Below are positions 44,532-56,300 of a stretch of 64,000 nt of DNA, one piece after another. The stretch is from Mytilinidion resinicola (Eukaryota > Ascomycota > Dothideomycetes > Mytilinidiales > Mytilinidiaceae), in assembly GCF_010093595.1 (NCBI RefSeq), contig NW_022985450.1:107083-171082 (forward strand). The letters run 5' to 3'. Under the pieces are notes generated by a model that was not told the origin of the DNA, searched no databases, and saw nothing but the letters and a program-made list of their open reading frames with translations. The stretch's first letter is position 1. Each line of letters begins with the position of its first letter. A program made the translations under genes and the position numbers.

Positions 44532-45761
44532 TTACGCCTCAATCTTCTTCTTCAGGATATCCTTCAGCGTCACGGCGTCAGCCGCGAACTTCGAGATGCC
44601 TTCGCGGAGCTTCTCGACCGCCATCTGCTCCTCGTTGAAGTCGAAGCGGAAGAGGGCCTCGTCGGCGATGTACGACTTCTTCTCGAGCTGGAGGCTGGAC
44701 GCGCCCGAGGCGTCGAGCTTCTTGGGGACCGAGTCGGTCGAGTTGTAGAGGGCTTCGAGGAGATTGGGCTGTAGACGATATTCGTCAGTTCATGTTCTGT
44801 AGTTTTGCCGGTTTTGCTTTTTGCTTTCTTTTGGGGTTTGGGGGGAAACTCACCGCAATAGTAAGATAATCGCAACCCGCCAACTCCGTAACCTCACCCA
44901 CGCTCCTGAACGACGCGCCCATGACAATCGTCTTGTAGCCGAACTTCTTGTAGTAGTTGAAGATCGCCTTGACGCTCTCAACGCCGGGGTCTTCCGAGGG
45001 CGAGTACTCCTTCTTGGTCGAGGCCTTGTACCAGTCGAGGATACGGCCGACGAAGGGCGAGATGAGGAACGCGCCGGCTTCCGCGGCCGCGATGGCCTGC
45101 ACCAGCGAGAACATGAGGGTCAGGTTGCAGTTGATGCCATGCTTGGATTGCAGGATGTGGGCGGCCTGGATGCCCTCCCATGTCGAGGCGACCTTGATCA
45201 GGATGCGCTCCTTGGGGATGCCGATTTCTTTGTAGAGCTAGATCCACGAAATTTAGCCATACACAGCTATTGGAGAAGTGAGCGTGATCATGCGTACCTC
45301 GATAATGTGAAGAGCCTTCTCAACAGACGCCTTGGTGTCAAACGAGAACCTGGCGTCCACCTCGGTCGACACCTTGCCGGGGATGATCTGGAGGATCTCC
45401 TTGCCGAATTGCACCAGCAGGTTGTCGAGGGTAGCGTCGACTTGGGCGTCAACGTCGCCGCCCTTCGTCTTGCCGTACTCGACGGCGGCATCGATCAGCT
45501 TTGCGTATTCGGGCTTCTTCGACGCGGCCAGGATCAGCGACGGGTTCGTGGTGGCATCCTGCGGCTTGTACTTGGCAATCGTCGCAAAGTCGCCAGAGTC
45601 GCAGACGACAGTCTATACACACAGGAACACTGTCAGCGTCAAGTGCTATGAATACAGGCGTCGAAAATTCTGCTCGCGGGGAGCTGTCTCCGGTGGCGGG
45701 GTGGATGGCGGGGTAGACTCACGGTGCCAGTGGCCTTCAATTGATCGAGGGAGCTGCTCAT
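44532..45761 (-). CDS. TAL1: transaldolase
   Basis: Exons 45761-45723, 45612-45298, 45237-44854 and 44768-44532 (introns 110, 60 and 85 nt) give 324 aa, typical of the class. Recognised blocks: [42 protein letters not shown], the Schiff-base lysine in [11 protein letters not shown] (Lys133), [23 protein letters not shown] and [13 protein letters not shown]. The enzyme transfers a dihydroxyacetone unit between sedoheptulose-7-phosphate and glyceraldehyde-3-phosphate in the non-oxidative pentose phosphate pathway, in the cytosol. The C-terminus ends LKKKIEA. Nothing is missing. Confidence 0.96.
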
Positions 45762-46367
45762 GGTTGCGGTGGCTGTAGGGGGTGTTTTGGAGGTGAAGAT
45801 TGGTGTTTATGGGAGAAGGTGATGGTGGGGCAGAGAGTGGATAGAAGTGTTGAGCTGGCTGCGACGTTGCAGTGACGGAGGCTGTTAAAGCCTCTCGTCA
45901 GTGGCGAGAGCCCCCCAAAAACAATGCAGGCAAGTCTGCCCGTGATAGGGCCATCTGGCGACCCCTCTATCAATCAGCATTTGGGGCCCTGCTGTCAGCG
46001 AACTGTCACACTCGGCCCTGCCACCCGTGGTCACTCGATCTGGCCTGATGCGCCGTGGAGATATTCAAACGCCGTCCCAAGGTTGTCCGGAGAGAAAGGC
46101 CGTGTTGCCTTTTGCACCCTGGAATTGGCTCGCAGGATGCATCTCCACGCCTTCCAAGCCTCTAATGCCACGGCCGCGGATTGGCAGAGTTGAATTGAGT
46201 GAACAGGTGATCGATTCCACCACGCTCAACGATGACCGCATCCGACCGCTCCAGATGTTTCAGACCATTTGTAGTTAGATGATCCTGTAAACATCTCGAA
46301 AAAGTCCAAACACCAAAATATTGACCATAGCCATAAACTTCTACGTGAATGTTGATATACACAACCA
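45762..46367. other. intergenic region: transaldolase promoter and SDR 3' flank
   Basis: No gene is supported. Plus-strand frames at 45924-46278 have no domain. Confidence 0.5.
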
Positions 46368-47391
46368 CTAAGCCTTCCCCCACCCATCCTGCCCCAGCCA
46401 CTCAAACACCTCATCCAAACCCACCTGCATCTTACTAACCCTATTCCCATCCCCCCTGGGCCCCGGGTCATTCAACATGGCCACCTTCCTCGTCTGATCC
46501 TTCCCCACCTCCAACACCGTTCCCCCACCCATCTCCGGATCCTCCATACACTTCAGCATCGCCTCGGCCACCTCCTCTGGCGTCGCCCACTGATCCTTCC
46601 CCTGATCCACAAACTTGTTCTTCTCCGGGTGCTCCGTCCACAGCGGCGTCTTGATCAACCCCGGCGCAACGCCGTTGACCCTCACGCCGATTGTCGCGTC
46701 GAGCGGCCCCAGCGAGCGGATGAAGCCGTTCATGCCGTGTTTAGCTGCGACGTAGAGCGGCGTGCAGAGGTTCGCGCATTGGCCCGCGATGCTGCTGATA
46801 ATGACCACGCGCTTGGGGTTCGTGAGGGAGACCTTCGCGCCCTTGCTCGAATCCAGGAAATGTGATATAGCCAGCTGCGTTGAGCGGATTGGGTGCGTCA
46901 GGTTGATGTCCAGGCTGGCGTAGCTGTTGCCAGCCACTGGGTCTTTCGACTCTGGCGAGCCGGGCGGGTGCCAGAAGTTGCTGAAGTAGGGGTCGTAGAC
47001 TCCTGCTCCGGGGCAGAGGATATCCAGGCCGCCGAATTCGGCATCGGCGACGTCGAACAGGCGGGAGAGTTGCGCCCAATCTGTTACGTCTGTTTTCTGA
47101 AACACCGCGCGGGGTTTGCCAGCTGTCTTGGAGGAGTATGTGTCGACTACTTTCTGAGCTTCGGGGCGGAGGGAGAGGTCGCCGAAGACGACGTTGCAAT
47201 TCTTTGAGAGGAGGAGGGCAGCGAAAGAGAGGCAGATGCCTGTTCATGTGAGCTGTGTTCGATTAAGAGAAGAGTACACTTGGGCACTCACCAGATCCAG
47301 CACCTGTCACGATTGCTGTCTTCCCCTCTACGGAGAACGGGTGCGTATTGGCAGCGGTACTCTCGAGGAAAACTTGCTTCGACGTCGCCAT
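46368..47391 (-). CDS. short-chain dehydrogenase/reductase (15-PGDH-like)
   Basis: Exons 47391-47292 and 47239-46368 (52-nt intron, GTGAGT donor) give 323 aa. The Rossmann motif TGAGSGI spans the intron, followed by VFGDLSLR (an acidic residue after beta-2, suggesting NAD+). The NAG-type motif is altered (CPGAG), the catalytic Ser is in IISSIAG, and Tyr196-x3-Lys200 is in YVAAKHG. VNGVAPGLIKTPLW closes the cofactor site. It is likely a soluble NAD-dependent alcohol or hydroxy-lipid dehydrogenase; the substrate is unknown. A C-terminal extension of about 60 residues (from VLEVGKDQTRKV) is typical of this fungal subgroup. Confidence 0.9.
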
Positions 47392-48492
47392 GGTTGAGTA
47401 GGATGAAATGGATATTCGTTTGAGGATAATGCTTTGCTTGTTCGGGTTTCGGTGCCTAGGGTTGATGGATACCTCTTGTTGACTGTCTTCCGCATACGCT
47501 TTTATACCTTACGAGATGGTAGCCGACGCGCGACGCGTACTTGTATTGAGCTGTATGCATGACGTTCGGCATTCGGGTCAGTTCCTTTAGGGATCCCAGA
47601 TATAGGATGAGGGGCAAGAGGGGTGCGGGCGTTTGGAGAAGCTGGATGGAATGCTAGCTCCCGCATGCCACGGCACCACGGCAAGGGAGCACGGGAACAG
47701 TTCTCCGCTTTACCTTCCCTATTCGTCCTCATACTGTATTGAAGATGATGCATCTAAATAATGATGCATCTAAATATGACAGCTGGAGACGTATAACGAA
47801 GCATGAGAGTCATATCGACGGATATCAAACGCAAGAGACTCCGTACCTCCTCTTGATGTGTGTAAAGCTATGTCCTGCTGGCCGAGGTCCTTTAGCAGGT
47901 TTGCCGATTGGGCAGAACGATCAGCATCCCAAAGCACTTATGATATTTGAGAAAAGGTGTACAGACACAAATCGAAGCACACGATGTCCAAAACAATTTC
48001 TACAAAAGTTTCTGTATTAAGCTATCTATGTCGGTTGGTCCAAAAAGCCTTAAGCCGCTTAACAGCAGCGCAACTGTACCAACAGTCTTCCACTCCATAA
48101 TTATCCATTTTCTCCCTAGAGTCTCACTGCAGGCAATCCTTTCATATCGTCAACCAGACGCCAGTGATTGCGGCAGAACTCCATGACTTATGCAAGGGGG
48201 TATCGTAGTACGTTTACCGAAGCTCGCGGGAGCAACGGATGGAATCATTGCAAGATGCAACATCCAAAGTCGAGCCGATGTGAAAAAAAGTGCAAAGAAG
48301 TGCAGGTAGTGTACAAGAAAGAAAGAGAGAAAGAAAAAAGAAAGGCCAAAGAGCATCGGAATGCATCACTGACAAAACTTGTCAAGCCTGAGTATTAGGC
48401 TGGCTGCCGCATTGGACAGGCAATCTGTGGTCATGTGCGGATAGGAAGGCCTACTAGTGGTCCACGAGGTCTACATCCGAGATACGGGTTAC
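47392..48492. other. intergenic region
   Basis: No gene is supported. It contains the SDR promoter, an exact 16-base tandem duplication at 47745-47776, and the 3' flank of the Red1-like gene. A Lys/Glu-rich short frame near 48300-48398 is low complexity only. Confidence 0.5.
47745..47776. repeat. 16-bp exact tandem duplication
   Basis: ATGATGCATCTAAATA occurs twice head to tail, about 360 bases upstream of the SDR start. Confidence 0.95.
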
Positions 48493-51400
48493 TCAGAGGT
48501 TGAGTACTCTTGTGTCGTCGTTTAGGAACTTGCGGCGGTATTCCGAGAACCTCGTCGCGATGATTTCAGGGTCATTGGTATGGTGCAGTCGCAGATCTTT
48601 GATAATTGACTTCAAACCCTCCTTGAACTGCTGTTTCTCTGCTTCTGTGTTTCCGGGATTTGCAGTTCCGAGTTGTACAAGGACCATATCAGCTAAACAA
48701 TGGATAAGTACGAGTTAGCGTGCGGACAGGATGGGATAAGGAAATCGAGGCAACGTCTAATACGCACCACTTAGCTCCATGTCGCGATAGTGCTGATAGA
48801 CACATTTGTTGTCGTTGCATACGCCTGGACCCCATTCCCAGGGACAGAGTTCCTTCATTGGATCAATCTGATGGCTGTAAGTCATAGATCGATAACCACC
48901 TTGAACGTTCTTCGTATAATCTGGATGATTGCGGTAAGATTTGAAGTATCGCAAAGGACTCTCATAGGGTGCGAGTGGTCCGACGACATGGTTTGAAACC
49001 TTGAATTTTGAGTTAGCGATGTCGCATATTAGGGTTTAGCGACTTACCGATGCCGGATTAGTCGCATGAGTTGAGGGCTGCTCGGTAGGCTGGAGCTCTG
49101 CTGCCAGGTCGTCAGCAGTGGGGATAGGCTGCTCGTCGTGCTTCGAGATATGATGAGAAATGGTCTCCTCAGGCTCGTTATCGAGGCCTGCATTCGACGA
49201 TTCGGCCATCTCGATTTCTCCATCCTCAAAAGGCGTGCGCGCAGGCTCCTCTGCTTGCGTGTGTCGCGACACACCGTCTTGGGCTGGAATATCCTGATCC
49301 TCCATGATGACGTCTTCGTTCTCCGTCCTACCTTCAGTTTGAGCACCAGGAAAGCCTTCCACAGGGGCTTCAGCTGCAGGCTCGGGGGAGTAGAAGTCTT
49401 CAGCATCCTCAGCATCTTCTGGAGTCATGGGTGCCTTAGAAGGAGTCGACGATACTAATGCGGGCGCGAAGGGAGCGACTGGTGTAGCGGGAGCGACAAG
49501 AACACCACCATGCTCAGATTCGTCTTCGGATTCGTCCTCTGATTCGTCCTCGGAAATCTCCATATCATCGCTTGCGTCGCTCTCCGTACGGTCTGTATTA
49601 GGGCTGATCTCATCACGAGCCATTCCGGCGTGCGAGTGCTCATCTTGAGCGGAAGCATTCCCGTGGCTATCGGATCCTTCGTCGCTAGAACTCGTGGAGC
49701 TCTCAACCTGGGGAAAGCGCTCGGTAGGTTCATCGGTCATCACGTCCTGTTCAGAAACCGAGATCGGGGCTTGATCCATGGAGGTGAGGGTCGTGGGTAA
49801 CTGAGCCTCAAAAGGTCCCGCATTCCCCGTCGGCTCACCTAGCACCATTTCGTCATTGGTGATTGACGCGAGCATCTGATCTGGAGCAGTGCCTTGATTG
49901 ACCACTGCGATGTCGTTCTCCACGGTCTCTGCTTCATTGACAGCCTCGTTGGTCATTGGCGCTTGACTTGAATCCAACGTCGAGGATTGGGCTGGAGAGG
50001 CGGCATGATCTTTGGTTGCAGCGGCCGCCATTTCTCTCTGCAGTACGATTGCATCCTTCATCGCCTGCATTTCCTCTTGTGGCATTCCTTCGGTGTCGAT
50101 GCCGAGCGACTCAAGCTCCCTCACAAGGTTTGCCTGGACTTCGATACTCCGCGCATTTTCAGCCTCAAGAAGCTCCATTTGCCTCCTGAGCTCCTCCATC
50201 TTAGCCTTGCCGCTTGCAAGTTTGGCCTCCACCGATGGCAGATCTGACTGGATTTTTGCCCGACGTGTCTTCTTCCAGTCATCTGAACCAGGAAGCGCTG
50301 ATTGCGTTGTTGGGTCTTGCTCTGATTGCGATGGTTTCGTTGCACTAGCCGTAGTTTTGAGAATTTCTGTGGCGGTGGCTGCAGGGGATTGAATAGAGAT
50401 CGCAGTGCCTGTTGGAGTAGATACTCGAGGAAGGAATGCAGAAGCAGTAGCTGAGAGATTCGAGGCTGGGGTTGCGGGTCGACTATTTGCTGTGTGCTTA
50501 GCTTTAATTGTCGCTTTTCGCCTCTTCTCCACCTCCTCAATCTGCTTGCGCAATGCCGCAATTTCTTTTTCTTTACGCTCAAGATCATCATTCGACACTT
50601 GACCGCCTAGTGTCTGATTCAGAGGAGTTTTGCTGATGCCGGAGATAGCTAGCTTTGTGGTAGTGGCCGGAGATGGGAAGTTGGCCAAAGGGGGCAGCTT
50701 CTTGACGGCTTCCTTGGTTTGCGGCTGGCTTGCAGTCTTTCCTGATTGAAGCCCTGTATTGGCTGCACAGGCATCATCGATATCCATGCCATCGTCCTCC
50801 TCATCACTCAGGTCGATAACAAATTGTTCTTTGCCATGAGTGCTAGATTGTCCGAAAGGAGTAGATGGGGATGGTCGGACGTGCAATTGCTGGGATGATC
50901 CAACTAGATCCAGCCCAGGTATCTTATCGGATGCGGATGGCCAAGAAGGCTGTGAGTTGAGTTGTGGCTTATGCTGAGAAATACTGGAAGGCGTGGAGCT
51001 CATTACCGCTGCTGCTGCTTTGGAAGTACTAGAGTGGCCACCTGAGGGCAATGACGACGCCGTGGCTTGCGGCTGCTCCTGTCCACTTGCGTAGATCGCG
51101 GAGGAAAGTGAGCTTGAACGAGACTGCGGAGCGGGTGTTGCATCAGTTGAGACAACGGCTGGAGGAGGGTGAGCCGCCTTGCCAGATGGTGAGGCCTTAC
51201 GAGCAGCAAGCGCAGCAAGCTTTTTCCGCGCGAGTTCGGTGATGGCTTTGTTTTTTTCGGCAGCTCGGCCTGGATCATTTCCATTCGTTGCCGATCGTAC
51301 TGTAGTCGCAGGAAGAGAGTCTTTCGGTGGAATCTTGTCTAAGACTGAAAGTTTCTGCGGTCCTTCCACCACAGGCGCGTTCATGCCTGATCCAGTGGGA

Positions 51401-52491
51401 ACTTGCACTTGTGGTTCCGTCGGAAGAGTCGGATTTTTGTTAGATCTCGCCGCATTTAATCGAGCGACGTACTCTTTCCTATCTTGTGCGGATGGGGCAG
51501 ACGTGATTGATACGTTCCGATTGCTAACAGGCACTTTGGCTAAAACAGGCTTGGGTGGCAAGCTCATCGCCGTCTTTGCGGCCGTCTGTGAAGCGGTGAC
51601 CTTGGGAGGAATCGCATGCGAAGGAGCTGCTGGTTTAACGGCTAGCCGCGATGGAGGAGCAACGGGAGCCATTTTCGCCGGCACAGCGTATTTAGGCACG
51701 GGGACTGGAAGGCCCAACTCCTTGTGCATGGTGCGGAGAAGCTCGGAGTCAAGGTTGGTCTTACTCACTAGCTCCTCAAAGCTGACACCATTGTCGTGGA
51801 ACATAAGTACGACTTTCTTCGCCTGCTCGTGTACCTCTTCCAATGTTGGGGTGCGTTGTGTTTGCAACGTCGAGCGGGGCACCGTCGGGAGGCTTGGAGA
51901 AGTGATCGTCTTGCCCTCTGTCGAAAGGTGAGTGCGGTGAGGTCGATGAGGGTAGAGTAACTTACTGAGCATGCTAGCAGGACTAGACCGAGGTCGGCTG
52001 GAGGACGAATCATTCCGCTCAGTAGGCAAGACTTGACCTTTCACCGCGCTCTGCACAGATGGAGCTGGCTGCTTCTGAATCGCGCGAGGCAGAGCGGCAC
52101 GATTGGCTTGCTGAGATGCGGGCGATTGCGACACCCGATCGCCTTCGGTCAACTCGCCTTCTTCCTTATCCGCCTCCGATATTTCCATAATCCGGTTATT
52201 AGTCGCAGTGCTCTTGTGAGGGGCAAATGGCTGGAAGCCTGCATTCTCAGACGCAGGAAGGGGCTGTCCGCCTTGCTGTGGTGGCAAAAAAGGGTTCGGA
52301 TAAGAACCGTGTGGAGTGGCTATGCCATATGCATTCTGACCAAGCGGAAGAGGAGGAAATGGCGGTGGCGGCAAAGAGGATGGTTGACCATGCGCATAGA
52401 ATTGATTCCAGAAGTCTCCGATGGGCGGAGGAGGAGGGTTTTGAGGGGGGTAAGGCATGCGGAATGGAGGGTGGTTGACGTTGTTTGACAT
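48493..52491 (-). CDS. zf-C3H1 protein, Red1/ZFC3H1-like RNA-surveillance scaffold
   Basis: Exons 52491-51966, 51917-49048, 48999-48768 and 48692-48493 give 1275 aa. The 48-nt intron at 51918-51965 (GTAAGT donor) is in frame and stop-free, so a naive ORF would keep it. The N-terminus is Pro-rich (PPFRMPYPPQNPPPPP), followed by long disordered Ser/Pro/Lys regions. A coiled coil (ERKEKEIAALRKQIEEVEKR), an ELRRQMELLEAEN coil and acidic repeats (DESEDESEDESE) lead to the conserved end: YFKSYRNHPDYT, then Cys-x8-Cys-x4-Cys-x3-His (CPWEWGPGVC, CVYQH) and MELSADMVLVQLGTA. This zinc finger defines the fission-yeast Red1/human ZFC3H1 family, the MTREC/PAXT scaffold that feeds nuclear RNAs to the exosome. 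Orthology is inferred from the C-terminus; the nuclear role is family knowledge. Confidence 0.87.
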
Positions 52492-53314
52492 AGCTGTTGG
52501 CGCTGAGACGCGTTTCTGAGCTGCTGCTTGTTAATACGAGCCGTCACCACAGTGCCGGCGCTGGATTTGCGAAGATACAGTCGGCGAGACGCGAAAGACT
52601 GTTGTCGAGTGTAACCTGGGAACGGCTCCACAACACGGTACACGTCCAGATCTTTCAAGTCATTACGGCGCTCACTGTGACTGGAACGTGTTAGTGATCC
52701 AATTGCCAACGAAATACTGCAAAAACACAGGTCCCGGCGGCGGCGCGGCGAGGCGCGGTGATGGCGATGTTGAGTTGGTGATGGAGGTTCGAGGTTGAAC
52801 TTGGTGAGATGAAGGTTTAAGAAATCGCTGGGCGAGGATTAGCCGGGGTCACGTGATCTGATTCTTATTGCTCTCCCAAGTGACTGGATGCCACCTGTAC
52901 TCACCACTCAAGATGATTCAGGTTAATCTGCTGAATGTAGACTAGGAAAGAGACGTGCACGAGCTTCACTAGCCATCCATCCATCAGTATTCCTATCGCT
53001 TTTGTGCAAGTTATGGACGCATTCTGTACTGTTCAAAGGCATGCCAAGCTCGCAGATCCCACGATCGCGCTTGCCAGCGGTTGTTGCTAGGGCAGCGGCG
53101 CGTGCTCGACACAACACGCCCATCGAATTCGACGCCCGCATCCCACCACACGCCCGGCCTCAGCTGTCGTGATCGCTGCACTGTACATACGCCCGTTGCA
53201 CTTTCAGACGGGCCCTGCTTCCCTTCTCTCTAATTCAGAATGAGCTGGTCTTGTCCCGCTTCGCAATAGTAAACAAACGCAAAACTCGTCACCGCACGCC
53301 GGGAAGCCACCACC
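52492..53314. promoter_or_regulatory. divergent promoter region between Red1-like and myosin II genes
   Basis: 823 bases separate two divergent start codons (52491 minus, 53315 plus). No ORF with domains. The part next to the myosin start is GC-rich with CACCACC before the ATG; no individual binding sites are assigned. Confidence 0.5.
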
Positions 53315-56300
53315 ATGAGCGCGCCTGCTCAGAACGGGCCCAAATGGCGGAACAGCCCCTTCATAAGAAACTCTCCATCGCCGTCGCCTGGCCCAATACC
53401 TAGTGCCGGCCGCCCGAAATCCCAGCTCATCACCTCTCCTCTCGCCGATCAACAGCCGCAGTCCACGATGGGCCACGCACGGCATCAGTCCTTTTCGCAA
53501 CTGAGCAGCGCCCCAGTGCCTTCGAGGGCTAATTCGACGCGTCTACGCTCCAACTCGAATCGCTACAGCACTCCGGGCGGGACATTCACTCCGGGATTCA
53601 TAAAAGCCGAAGATGCGCAGGACAGCACGGAAAAGGTGCGAGGCATCGAGGGCGAAAGCGACTTCTCGGGCAAGCGTTATGTCTGGCTCAGGGATCCACA
53701 AACCGCCTTTGTGAGAGGATGGGTAGTGGAGGAGTTGGAAGAAGGGCGCTTGCTGGTGCAATGCGACAATGGCAGCGTAAGAACTGCCCCTCAACGTCAA
53801 GTATAAAGCTAACAATGGCGGCAGCAACGCGAAATCGACGCCGAGAGTTACGACAAGGTCAATCCGGCCAAATTTGACAAGGCCGACGATATGGCAGAGC
53901 TCACACACTTGAATGAAGCTTCAGTGGTGCACAACCTGCATATGAGGTACCAGGCAGACCTGATATATGTACGTTTCCCGCAAGCCCTTCTAAAGTATCT
54001 ACTAACTCATGGAAAAGACATACTCTGGACTATTCTTAGTCACAGTCAATCCCTACTGCCCGCTGCCAATCTACTCCCGGGATTATGTCAACATGTATCG
54101 AGGGAGGAATCGAGAAGAAACGAAGCCACATATCTTCGCAATGGCCGACGAAGCTTTTCGGAACCTCGTAGACGAAGGGGCAAATCAGAGCATCTTGGTG
54201 ACTGGGGAATCTGGTGCGGGAAAAACCGAGAACACCAAGAAGGTTATCCAATACCTCGCAGCTGTTGCTGCCTCTGATGCTCCGGGTGTCAAATCCAGTT
54301 CGCGAAACCTCTCCAACCTCTCCGAACAAATCCTTCGCGCAAATCCCATACTCGAAGCATTCGGTAATGCCCAGACTGTGAGAAACAACAACTCCTCTCG
54401 ATTTGGAAAATTCATTCGAATTGAGTTTACAAGGACGGGACAAATCGCTGGAGCATACATCGATTGGTACCTGCTGGAGAAGTCTAGAGTGGTTAAGCTC
54501 AACGCAAGTGAGCGAAACTACCATGTCTTCTACCAACTGTTGCGCGGCGCCGACCAGAACATGAAGCGCGAGTTTCTTTTGAACGGCATGGATATTGAGG
54601 ACTTCGAATACACGAAGCACGGCAACGAGGCCATCACCGGAGTCTCAGATCATGATGAATGGAGTTCTTTGATCGAAGCCTTTAACATTATGGGATTCTC
54701 CGACAAGGACCAGGTCGCAATTCTCCGCACAGTCGCATCAGTTCTACACCTTGGTAATATTTCCGTAATCAAGGAGAGCAGGCGGGCAGATCAAGCTGCA
54801 CTTGAACCAGGAGCTATAGCGCAAGCGGAGAGAGTTGCTCGTCTACTCGGTATTGCTCCCGATGCATTCATCAAGGCATTGCTGCATCCACGCGTCAAAG
54901 CCGGCCGGGAATGGGTCGAAAAGGTTCAAACACCAGAGCAAGTCAACCTTTCGATTGACGCTTTGTCCAAAGGCATTTACGAGCGAGGATTCGGCGACCT
55001 TGTGGATCGCATCAATCACCAACTCGACCGATCGGGATCCGGTGCCGATGATTCTCACTTCATTGGGGTCTTGGATATTGCTGGTTTCGAGATCTTCGAG
55101 GAGAACAGTTTCGAGCAGCTATGCATCAACTACACCAACGAAAAGCTGCAGCAATTTTTCAACCACCACATGTTCGTATTGGAACAGGAAGAATACGCCC
55201 GAGAGCAGATCGAGTGGAAATTCATCGACTTTGGCAGAGATCTCCAGCCCACCATCGACCTCATAGAGCTTCCCAATCCTATCGGTATCTTCTCGTGTCT
55301 CGACGAAGATTCCGTCATGCCCAAGGCAACAGACAAGACCTTCACCGACAAGCTACACTCTCTTTGGGACCGCAAGTCTCCGAAATACCGCCGCTCGTTG
55401 CTCAATCAAGGCTTCATGCTCACTCATTACGCCGCCGAAGTAGAATACTCAACGGAAGGATGGTTAGAGAAGAACAAGGATCCTCTCAACGACAATATCA
55501 CCCGGTTGCTTGCAGCCTCTACAGACAAGCACATCGCCAATTTGTTTGCGGACTGTGCCGACGTTGACGATGAGGTTGGGGCGACAAGAAGTCGGGTCAA
55601 GAAGGGATTGTTTCGCACTGTTGCTCAGCGCCATAAGGAGCAGCTTTCTACCCTCATGGGTCAACTCCACTCGACACATCCTCACTTTGTGCGCTGCATT
55701 CTTCCAAATCACAAGAAAAAGCCAAAGCAATTCAGCGCACCCCTCGTCCTAGACCAATTGCGATGCAACGGTGTCCTGGAAGGAATCAGAATTGCACGCA
55801 CCGGATTTCCCAATCGTCTGCCTTTCGTTGAGTTTCGTCAACGCTACGAAGTGCTTTGCAACAACATGCCAAAAGGCTATCTAGAAGGCCAGGTTGCGGC
55901 AAATATCATTTTGGAAAAGTTAAATTTGGACAGATCCTTCTATCGGGTTGGCCTCACAAAAGTCTTCTTCAGGGCTGGAGTCCTGGCCGAACTGGAAGAG
56001 CAGCGTGACGAACTCATCCGCGATATAATTTCAAGCTTCCAATCACACGCCCGAGGCTTTATTCAACGACGCATTGCTCACAAACGCCTTTACCGTGCAG
56101 AGGCCACTAGAATCGTCCAGCGAAACTTCCAAGTGTACCTTGGCCTGCAGTCTAGTCCATGGTGGAGACTCTTCGTACGTATGAGGCCAATGCTTGGAGC
56201 CACCAGACAGGCTGCAGAGGTCAAAAGACGTGATGAGATGATCGCGAAGCTTGAAGAAAAGATGCAAGCCGAAGCATCTGAACGCCAGAGGATCGAGGAT

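Noticed and set aside
44821..45651. 276-aa plus-strand open frame
   Set aside because: Antisense to transaldolase exons; Gly/Arg/Leu composition is a by-product of GC-rich codons.
51179..51931. 250-aa plus-strand open frame
   Set aside because: Antisense shadow of the Red1-like coding exon.
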